Part shown: in pieces, positions 41,681-48,206 of the stretch
Numbering within the stretch: the first letter of the stretch is position 1
Layout: each line of letters opens with the position of its first letter
NCBI GenBank assembly: GCA_039821555.1
Contig: JBCBNX010000013.1
Span: 44,693-108,692 of the forward strand
Reading direction: 5' to 3'
Source of the DNA: Bacteroidota bacterium
GTDB lineage: Bacteria; Bacteroidota; Rhodothermia; Rhodothermales; Rubricoccaceae
DNA: 64,000 nucleotides
Made by a program: the position numbers and the translations under genes
Notes under the pieces: generated by a model
What the model was told of the DNA's origin: nothing
Databases searched by the model: none
The model's input: only the letters and a program-made list of their open reading frames with translations

Positions 41681-42637
41681 ATGTATCCTCGCATCAGCGA
41701 CCTCACGCAGGACCTCTTCGGGTTCGAGTTTCCCATCCCGCTCTACTCGTTCGGGTTGATGGTTGCCGTAGCCATCCTCGTGGCGACTGAGTTGACGCGG
41801 CGCGAAGTGGAACGGCTCTATGCGGCCGGCCGGCTTCCGGCAACGACGATCTCGGAGAAGAACAAGAAGGGCCGCACCGTCACCCGCGACGTCAGCCCGG
41901 CAACCCTCGTGCTCATCTTGATGGTGCTCGCCGCGGCGTTTGGCATCGCCGGGTCCAAGCTCTTCCACCTGATCGACTACTGGGAGGAGTTCGTCCAGAA
42001 CCCCGCCGAGATGCTCTTCAGTTCGTCGGGGCTGACGTTCTATGGCGGGCTGATCTGCGCCACGCTGGGCATGGCCTACTACCTCCGTCGCAAGGGCCAG
42101 CCGTTCTTCCAGTGGGCCGATGCCGCCGCGCCGGGCCTGATCCTCGCCTATGGCATCGGCCGCATCGGCTGCTACCTCGCCGGCGACGGCGACTGGGGCA
42201 CGTGCTCCCGGCTCGAAGACAAGCCCGCGTTCTTGCCGGATTGGCTCTGGAGCGAGACGTTCCCCAACAACTACCTCGGCGTGGACCCGACGCAGTTCGT
42301 CGTGGACCGGGGCGGTACCTGCGTCGAGGGCGCCGACGGCGTCTACCCGACCATGCTCTACGAGTTTGCGATGGGCGTGGTGCTCTTCGCCGTGCTCTGG
42401 GCGCTGCGCACGCACCCGTTCAAGGCGGGCTGGCTCTTCTCGCTCTACCTCGTCTTCAACGCAGTCGAGCGCTTCCTGATCGAGTTCATCCGCATCAACC
42501 CGGTCAACGCGGGCATCTTCTCGCAGTCGCAGCTCATCGCGATGGCGCTGTTCGTCTTAGGCGTGATCGGCCTCTTCGTCTTCACCCGCCGCCGCGACCC
42601 CGCCACGCTCGACGCTACGCCCGTCACGACCGGGTGA
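41681..42637 (+). CDS. lgt: Prolipoprotein diacylglyceryl transferase
   Basis: A 318-aa inner-membrane enzyme that adds diacylglycerol to the lipobox Cys of prolipoproteins. There are seven membrane helices. FYGGLICATLGMAYYLRRKG and AYGIGRIGCYLAGDGDWG correspond to the Lgt signature (usually GRxGNFxxGExxG), with Cys-Tyr replacing the usual Asn-Phe. YPTMLYEFAMGVVLFAVLW and NAVERFLIEFIRINP are conserved. An extra hydrophilic stretch with KNKKGRTVTRD near residues 62-72 is longer than in E. coli Lgt. Several lipoproteins in this window would be its substrates. Confidence 0.93.
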   Translation: MYPRISDLTQDLFGFEFPIPLYSFGLMVAVAILVATELTRREVERLYAAGRLPATTISEKNKKGRTVTRDVSPATLVLILMVLAAAFGIAGSKLFHLIDYWEEFVQNPAEMLFSSSGLTFYGGLICATLGMAYYLRRKGQPFFQWADAAAPGLILAYGIGRIGCYLAGDGDWGTCSRLEDKPAFLPDWLWSETFPNNYLGVDPTQFVVDRGGTCVEGADGVYPTMLYEFAMGVVLFAVLWALRTHPFKAGWLFSLYLVFNAVERFLIEFIRINPVNAGIFSQSQLIAMALFVLGVIGLFVFTRRRDPATLDATPVTTG

Positions 42638-43874
42638 CCTCGTCGAACAGCGCGGCCATGTCGTCGGCAAGTGCTCGGCGGTCGAAGTGCGCGCGGGCGT
42701 AGGCTTCGCCGCGCTGTCCAGCATCGTGCAGGGTAGTGGCGTCGTCTAAGAGCGCTTCGAGGCGTACAGCGAAGGAGGTGGGATCGGCGAGGGAGACGTG
42801 CCAGCCGCAGCGCTCGGTCTCCACGAGGCGCTTCGTCCAGCCCGCGTTCGTCACGACGACCGGAGTCCCGGCGGCGAGGCTGTCGAAGAGCTTCGCCGGC
42901 GCGTTCGTGCTGAGCACGGGCAGGTCGAGGAAGGGGACCAGCGTGAGGTCGGCGAGCTTGAAATAGGCAAGTGCACGGTGCCTGGCCTCGGGCGAGAGCA
43001 GTCGGATGTTGGGTTGCCGCTCGGCTTGTGCCTGGATCGTCTCGGCGTGGAAGCCCGTGCCCATAAAGCAAAAAACGAGGTCGCCGCGGTGGGCGAGGTG
43101 CTGGAGCGCAGCGAGCGTCGCCGGAATCGCGTTGGCGCGGCCCAGCGTGCCCGCGTAGAGGGCGACACGTCGGTCGCCGAGGCGGTGCTCGTGCCGCAGC
43201 CGCTCGACCTCCTGCGCAGTGATCGCGTCGAGCAGGTGGAGGTCGGTGCCCTGCAGCACCGTCGTGGCGCGCGCCTCAGGGACGATGCTACGGACGTGCG
43301 CGGTCATGTCGGGCGAGACGCCGACGACGTGCGCGGCCTCGCGGTAGAGCCGCCGTTCGAGCGCGTAGAGCGGCCGTGCAAGCGGCTTCTCCAGAAGGGG
43401 GGGCAGCGCGCCCATCTCGACGGGAAAGTCGGGCCAGAGGTCGCGCACCTCGAAGACGAACGGTACGCCGAAGTGCCGCGCCACCCGCAGCGCCGCCCAG
43501 CCGACCGTCAGCGGTGTCGAGATACCGTAGACGAGGTCCGGTTTCGGCAGACGGCGGGCGAGGCGCTCGGCCTGCCAGGCGAAGCGGAGGTAGGCCGGGA
43601 TGCGCCGCGCCGCGCCCATCGCGTTGTCGTAGGGCACGTCGAGCGCGTGCAGCCGCGTACTCGCAGGGGCGTCGGGAAACGCGCTCGTCAGCCGCCGGTC
43701 GAGCCATAGCCGCGACGTGACGAGGTCCGTCGTAATTCGGTCCTGCCAGGCGTCCAGCATCGTGTAGAGCCGCCCGTGCGCCGCCGCGTCGGGGGTGCTG
43801 TAGTGCTGGTAGAGACAAAGGATGTTCGATTTGCGGTGTCCGATGTTGGATGTTGGAGTTGTTGAGGAAGCCAT
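42624..43874 (-). CDS. Glycosyltransferase family 4, WbuB-like
   Basis: A 416-aa GT-B glycosyltransferase. N-terminal KSNILCLYQHYSTPDAAAHG begins the first Rossmann domain. RHFGVPFVFEVRDLWPDFPV is typical of WbuB/WcaI-like enzymes. The C-terminal domain includes RVALYAGTLGRANAIPATLA, FCFMGTGFHAE and the nucleotide-sugar segment DLPVLSTNAPAKLFDSLAAG with GTPVVVTNAGW. It is the third gene of a minus-strand polysaccharide set after the aminotransferase and the initiating sugar transferase. Its 3' end overlaps the end of lgt by 14 nt, tail to tail. Confidence 0.92.
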   Translation of the reverse strand: MASSTTPTSNIGHRKSNILCLYQHYSTPDAAAHGRLYTMLDAWQDRITTDLVTSRLWLDRRLTSAFPDAPASTRLHALDVPYDNAMGAARRIPAYLRFAWQAERLARRLPKPDLVYGISTPLTVGWAALRVARHFGVPFVFEVRDLWPDFPVEMGALPPLLEKPLARPLYALERRLYREAAHVVGVSPDMTAHVRSIVPEARATTVLQGTDLHLLDAITAQEVERLRHEHRLGDRRVALYAGTLGRANAIPATLAALQHLAHRGDLVFCFMGTGFHAETIQAQAERQPNIRLLSPEARHRALAYFKLADLTLVPFLDLPVLSTNAPAKLFDSLAAGTPVVVTNAGWTKRLVETERCGWHVSLADPTSFAVRLEALLDDATTLHDAGQRGEAYARAHFDRRALADDMAALFDEVTRS

Positions 43875-43898
43875 TGGGCAATCTTAAATCGCAAATCG

Positions 43899-44489
43899 TC
43901 AATCAAAAAGATCCTGGTTGCCGGGGCCGTAGACGCCCTCGCCGCGGAGCAGCGCGAGCGGGGTGCGCAGCAGGATGCGCGCGTCGAGCCAGAGCGAGCG
44001 GTGGCGGACGTACCACACGTCGAGGACGGTGCGCTCCTGCCAGGTGAGCGCGTTGCGGCCGTGGATCTGTGCCCAGCCGGTGAGGCCCGGCCGGACGGCG
44101 AGGCGGAGTCGCTGCTCAGCGTCGTAGTGCGCGATCTCGCCGAAGAGCACCGGGCGCGGCCCAACGAGGCTCATCTCGCCGCGCAGCACGTTCCAGAGCT
44201 GCGGCAACTCGTCTATGCCCCAGCGCCGCATCCAGCCGCCGACGCGCGTGGCGACGAGGTCGGGGCGGTTCGGGTCGTGCGGGTGGGTGCCCAGCGAGCG
44301 AAACTTGAGGATCGAAAACGGCGCGCCGTCGCGGCCGGGGCGGGTCTGGCGAAAGAACACCGGGCCGCCGTCTTCGACCTTCACGGCGGCTGCGAGCGCC
44401 AGCCCAAGCGGAGCGCCCACCACGAGTGCGGGCACCACGAGCGCGAGGTCACGGACGCGCTGCATCCGGTCGGTCCAACCCGCACTCAT
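43899..44489 (-). CDS. Undecaprenyl-phosphate sugar-1-phosphate transferase
   Basis: A 196-aa initiating transferase of the PglC/WcaJ catalytic-domain type. One N-terminal hydrophobic segment (LALVVPALVVGAPLGLALAA) is followed by KVEDGGPVFFRQTRPGRDGA, FSILKFRSL, the basic-acidic pair RRWGIDELPQLWNVLRGEMS, LVGPRPVL and AVRPGLTGWAQIHGRNAL. The short form without the extra membrane domain matches PglC. It starts 13 nt after the aminotransferase stop. It attaches the first sugar phosphate of a surface glycan to the lipid carrier. Confidence 0.93.
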   Translation of the reverse strand: MSAGWTDRMQRVRDLALVVPALVVGAPLGLALAAAVKVEDGGPVFFRQTRPGRDGAPFSILKFRSLGTHPHDPNRPDLVATRVGGWMRRWGIDELPQLWNVLRGEMSLVGPRPVLFGEIAHYDAEQRLRLAVRPGLTGWAQIHGRNALTWQERTVLDVWYVRHRSLWLDARILLRTPLALLRGEGVYGPGNQDLFD

Positions 44490-44502
44490 GCCGCCCCTGT
44501 AG

Positions 44503-45648
44503 TCATACGACGAGCGTGGCGTCGAGGACGGCCGGGAGGTGCCGGGCGAGCCCATCGGCTACCTGCGCCACGTCGTCCTCGGTCATGCGCGTGGTGAACG
44601 GTAAGGCGAGCGTGCGGGAGGCCACCGCCTCGGCGACGGGAAACACGCCCGGCGCGAAGCCGAACCGCTCGCGGTAGAGCGGCTGCAGGTGGATCGTCGG
44701 GAAGTAGGGCGCGCAGCCGATGCCGTCGGCGCGGAGGCGGGCCATGAGCGCATCGCGTGCTTCGGATGCCACGGCATCGTCGAGGTCGTCCGCAGCAAGC
44801 TCGACCACGTAGACGAACCAACTCCGCGCGCCGCGCACGGTCGTCGGGGTGCGAAGGCGGGGTTGGCTAGCCAGGGCGTCGGCGTAGAGCGCGGCCACAC
44901 GGGCGCGGGCGGCGAGCAGGTCCGGTGCGCGCTCGACCTGCGCGAGGCCGACGGCGGCCGAGAGCTCGTCGAGGCGGTAGTTGAAGCCGAGGCGGACGTG
45001 CTCCATGCGGGCGTCGTCGGCGCGGCCCTGGTTGCGGGCGGAGCGCGCGAACGCCACGAGCGCGTCGTTGTTGGTCGTGATGCAGCCGCCCTCGCCGGTC
45101 GTGAGTTGCTTGTTGGGGTAGAAGCCGAAGCCGGCCGCGTCGCCCCAGCTGCCGATGCGCTGGCCGCCGACCGTCGCGCCGGGCGCTTCGCAGGCGTCGT
45201 CGATCAGGACGAGGTCGTACCGCTCCGCGAGTGCCGTGAGCGCGGGCCAGTCGGCCGGCTGCCCGAACACGTCCACGGCGAGGACACCGCGCGTGCGCTC
45301 AGTGATCGCGGCCTCGATTTGCGCCACGTCGATGCCATAGCCGCGCCGCTCAATGTCCACGAAGCACGGCGTGACCCGTTCGTAGAGCAACACGTTCGAC
45401 GACGCCACGAACGAGTAGGGCGTGGTGACGACCTCGTCGCCGGGCTGGAGCCCGAGGCCGCGCACGATGAGGTGCAGCGCCGCGGTGCCGCTGCTCACCG
45501 CAACGGCGTGCCGGGTCCCCGCGAGATCGGCCATGGCCGCCTCGAAGCGCTCCGTGTAGGGCCCCATCGCCAGACGCCCCGAACGCAGCACGTCGAGGAC
45601 ATAGCGCTCTTCGAGGGGGCTGAGGTCGGGCTGGGCGAGCGGAAGCAC
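44503..45648 (-). CDS. DegT/DnrJ/EryC1-family sugar aminotransferase
   Basis: A 381-aa PLP enzyme that makes amino sugars from nucleotide-linked keto sugars. Visible are LPLAQPDLSPLEERYVLDVL, SGRLAMGPYTERFEAAMADL, AVSSGTAALHLIVRGLGLQP, DDACEAPGATVGGQRIGSWG (Asp for PLP), GFGFYPNKQLTTGEGGCITT with the Schiff-base Lys, and RLGFNYRLDELSAAVGLAQV. It starts with GTG at the point where homology begins. The upstream open frame consists of an (RPRS)n-like artefact of a hexamer repeat. With the next two genes it suggests synthesis and lipid loading of an amino sugar such as a bacillosamine-type unit. Confidence 0.93.
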   Translation of the reverse strand: MLPLAQPDLSPLEERYVLDVLRSGRLAMGPYTERFEAAMADLAGTRHAVAVSSGTAALHLIVRGLGLQPGDEVVTTPYSFVASSNVLLYERVTPCFVDIERRGYGIDVAQIEAAITERTRGVLAVDVFGQPADWPALTALAERYDLVLIDDACEAPGATVGGQRIGSWGDAAGFGFYPNKQLTTGEGGCITTNNDALVAFARSARNQGRADDARMEHVRLGFNYRLDELSAAVGLAQVERAPDLLAARARVAALYADALASQPRLRTPTTVRGARSWFVYVVELAADDLDDAVASEARDALMARLRADGIGCAPYFPTIHLQPLYRERFGFAPGVFPVAEAVASRTLALPFTTRMTEDDVAQVADGLARHLPAVLDATLVV

Positions 45649-45664
45649 GGGGGAGGCGGAACGT

Positions 45665-45706
45665 GGGCGAGGGCGAGGGCGAGAGCGAGGGCGAGAGCGA
45701 GGGCGC
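45665..45706. repeat. Imperfect hexamer repeat (gggcga)n
   Basis: About seven copies of gggcga, some with an A substitution, directly upstream of the aminotransferase GTG start. It makes the upstream frame read as an Arg/Pro/Ser repeat, which supports the downstream start. Confidence 0.85.
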
Positions 45707-45778
45707 GTCAAAGTACCCGCAGCCGCGCGGGGGAGTAAAGGGCGACGGGTGAAGAGTATGGGGTCTATGCTACCGTGT

Positions 45779-46099
45779 CTAAGACGCACGGGCCTTTCGC
45801 ATCTGGCGCATCCGGCGCGCCAGCGTGGCAAAGCGTACCAGCCCCACCACGGCGACGACGAGGCCCAGCGAGAACAGCACCACGCCGAGGGCGGCGATGC
45901 CAGGACTTCCGGGAAAGAGCTTCGGCAGCGTCACCCCGCCGGCCACCAACGCAAGGGCTGTCCGGGCGTAGGCGAGCAGCGTGCGTTCGCTGGCTAGCCG
46001 CGTGCGTTCGTTCGCCAACGCCGTGCGTTCGTTGGCAAGCTGCGTGCGCTCGTCCGCCAGGTCGGTGCGGCGGGAGGCAAGGTGCTCGGAGGTAGGCAT
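45779..46099 (-). CDS. DUF202 membrane protein with amplified N-terminal heptads
   Basis: A 106-aa protein of the DUF202 family. Residues 8-48 are seven-residue units of the type RTxLAxE: RTDLADERTQLANERTALAN continued by ERTRLASERTLLAYARTALA. Ordinary DUF202 proteins have a single LANERTxLA motif before the first helix. Two membrane helices follow (LVAGGVTLPKLF region and LGVVLFSLGLVVAVVGLVRF), then a basic tail. The role of DUF202 is unknown. Confidence 0.85.
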   Translation of the reverse strand: MPTSEHLASRRTDLADERTQLANERTALANERTRLASERTLLAYARTALALVAGGVTLPKLFPGSPGIAALGVVLFSLGLVVAVVGLVRFATLARRMRQMRKARAS

Positions 46100-46219
46100 G
46101 ACGGCTGGAGGTAGGCGGACGGACGACACAAGTTCTCGCACTCGGCTCGTGGGGGCCAGCGTCGTCTTGCGAAAAAGCCCTACGTTGTTAGTCCCAAATT
46201 GCTACCCACCTACCGTCTC

Positions 46220-46813
46220 ATGACGCTGCCTACTGTCCTGCCTGTGCTGCGCACGCCCCGGCTCGTGCTGCGCGCACTCGTTCCGCCCGACGCCGACGCG
46301 GTCTTCGCGTTGTTCTCGCACCCTGAGGTGATGCGCTACTGGAGTTGGGCGCCCTGGACGGACCCCGCCGAGGCCGCTCGCTTCATCGAGCAGGACCGAG
46401 AAGCCCTCGCTGCTGGGACGTGGCTGCGTTGGGGCTGGGTGCGCGCTGCAGACGATTCGCTCATTGGCGCGTGTGGGCTGTTCGACCTCGACGCTGACAA
46501 CCAAACAGCGGAGATCGGCTACCTCCTCGCGCGAGACGCCTGGGGGCGAGGCTATGCCGCTGAGGGCGTGGGCGCGGTGCTGCGCTATGGCTTCGAGGCG
46601 CTTGGGCTGCGCCGCGTCGAGGCTGACATCGACCCGCGCAACGTGGCCTCGATCCGGCTCTGCGAACGCACAGGCTTCCGCTACGAGGGGCTGCTGCGCG
46701 AGCGCTGGTACCTCAACGGCGAGGTCTGCGACACGGCGTTCTACGGCCTGCTGCGCCGCGAGTGGGTGCCGTACGTTCTGCCCGAATCGGCTCCCATCGC
46801 CTCCAACTCGTGA
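46220..46813 (+). CDS. GNAT-family N-acetyltransferase (RimJ/RimL-like)
   Basis: A 197-aa acetyltransferase. LRTPRLVLRALVPPDADAVF, then HPEVMRYWSWAPWTDPAEAA, the acetyl-CoA loop EIGYLLARDAWGRGYAAEGV, and VEADIDPRNVASIRLCERTG with FRYEGLLRERWYLNGEVCDT are characteristic of the RimJ/RimL group. The target could be a ribosomal protein N-terminus or a small amine. The ATG at 46220 was chosen; a TTG at 46199 is upstream. The stop overlaps the GTG start of the next gene (GTGA). Confidence 0.92.
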   Translation: MTLPTVLPVLRTPRLVLRALVPPDADAVFALFSHPEVMRYWSWAPWTDPAEAARFIEQDREALAAGTWLRWGWVRAADDSLIGACGLFDLDADNQTAEIGYLLARDAWGRGYAAEGVGAVLRYGFEALGLRRVEADIDPRNVASIRLCERTGFRYEGLLRERWYLNGEVCDTAFYGLLRREWVPYVLPESAPIASNS

Positions 46814-47628
46814 CGACCCTGCGCTCCGTTGTGTCCTCGATCCTCCTGGTTGCTGTGCTCCTACCAGCCGCGGCGCCGCCGCTCCTGGCGCAGGAGGGTC
46901 GGCGCACCGTGACGCTGCCCATCGGCACCGGTGTAGTCCGTGTGGTGGTCACCGAGCAGCCAGGCTGCGACGCGGACGTGCTCGTCCTGCACGACAACGA
47001 GAACACGGGCGTTGAGGCCGCGCGTGCCGTGATTGCCGAGCGCGGCGGCCGGCTCGTCGACCTCCAGCACACCGGGACTCGCAACCTGGCGTTTGCGCTC
47101 CGCAACGCACAGAGCGAGGAGAGCCAGGTCGATTCGTTCGCCGCCGACTCGTTTGCGGTGGACCCGAACCGCGTGTTCACCGATGCCGGAGCCGGAGCCT
47201 CGCTAGCAAGCCTCTCGCGCGACACGCCCGAGGCGCGGCGGGCCGTCCGCCGCTTCGCCGAACGCCTGCTCGCCCTCTATGGCGAACCCGCTGTGGTGGT
47301 GACCGCGCACAACAACACCGAGGGCAGCTACGCCGCCACGAGCTACGCCACCGACGGCCCCTCCGCCGAGGACGCCGCCGGGCTTCACCTCGCCCCCGGA
47401 GCCGACGCCGACGATTTTTACTTCGTCACCAACCGCGCGCTCTTCGACACGCTCGCCGAAGCCGGGTTCAACGCGGTGCTCCAAGCCAACACGGCCACGG
47501 ACGACGGCTCGCTCTCGGTGTGGGCCGCGCAGCAGGGCGTGCCCTACGTCAACGTCGAGGCGCAGCACGGCCACCTCGCCGAGCAGACCCGGATGATGCA
47601 CGCCCTCTGGGACGTGCTCTGCGAGTGA
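46810..47628 (+). CDS. Conserved secreted protein of unknown function
   Basis: A 272-aa exported protein with signal peptide VTTLRSVVSSILLVAVLLPA, cut near LLAQ. The core has VLVLHDNENTGVEAARAVIA, LQHTGTRNLAFAL, VDPNRVFTDAG, and VTAHNNTEGSYAATSY. I recall similar unannotated proteins with HDNENT and DPNRIFT motifs in other bacteria, but no assigned reaction. The conserved His, Asp, Asn and Glu residues suggest a hydrolase. It is translationally coupled to the GNAT gene through a GTGA overlap. Confidence 0.75.
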   Translation: MTTLRSVVSSILLVAVLLPAAAPPLLAQEGRRTVTLPIGTGVVRVVVTEQPGCDADVLVLHDNENTGVEAARAVIAERGGRLVDLQHTGTRNLAFALRNAQSEESQVDSFAADSFAVDPNRVFTDAGAGASLASLSRDTPEARRAVRRFAERLLALYGEPAVVVTAHNNTEGSYAATSYATDGPSAEDAAGLHLAPGADADDFYFVTNRALFDTLAEAGFNAVLQANTATDDGSLSVWAAQQGVPYVNVEAQHGHLAEQTRMMHALWDVLCE

Positions 47629-47683
47629 ATGGGGAGCGACGTGGAGCGTAGCTTGCGGCCCTATCTCTCTAGCCCATCGCCCC

Positions 47684-48172
47684 ATGCCCCATCTCGTTCG
47701 TCTCGCCTGCCTAACTCTTGCGCTCAGCAGCGTCGGCTGCGTGAGCGTGTCTGTCGAGCGGAAGCCTCCCGCCGTGAACGAGGATGGCGTGCCGCGCCTC
47801 GTCTTCGAGCACCAGGCGCTTCAGGTGGCTGACCTCGACCGCAGCGCGGCGTTCTACACGGGCACCCTCGGCCTCGCCGAAATCCCGACGCCGCCCGGCG
47901 CGCGTGGTATCCGCTGGTTCGAGCTCGGCGACGGCCTCCAACTGCATCTCATCGAGAACGACGCCGCGCAGACCATTCCGAAGGGCACCCACCTCGCCCT
48001 CGCCACGCCCGACATCAACGCCCTTGCGGATTACCTCGACGCGCAGGGCATCCTGTACTTCGATTGGCCGGGTGCGGCGTCCACGATCAGCACGCGCGGC
48101 GACGGCATCCGGCAGGTCTACATCCGGGACCCCGACGGCCACTGGATCGAGATCAACAACGTCGAGCGGTAG
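47684..48172 (+). CDS. VOC/glyoxalase-fold lipoprotein
   Basis: A 162-aa protein. The signal ends in lipobox LSSVGC, so it should be an exported lipoprotein. That is unusual for the vicinal oxygen chelate family, most of which are cytoplasmic. The VOC module has LVFEHQALQVADLDRSAAFY, TGTLGLAEIPTPPGARGIRW, LHLIENDA and IRQVYIRDPDGHWIEINNVE. Likely metal ligands are the first-strand His, LHLIE and IEINN. The substrate is unknown. Confidence 0.85.
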   Translation: MPHLVRLACLTLALSSVGCVSVSVERKPPAVNEDGVPRLVFEHQALQVADLDRSAAFYTGTLGLAEIPTPPGARGIRWFELGDGLQLHLIENDAAQTIPKGTHLALATPDINALADYLDAQGILYFDWPGAASTISTRGDGIRQVYIRDPDGHWIEINNVER

Positions 48173-48206
48173 GCCTGGTCGAGCAGTAGCGGGCCCGGGC
48201 GACGAT

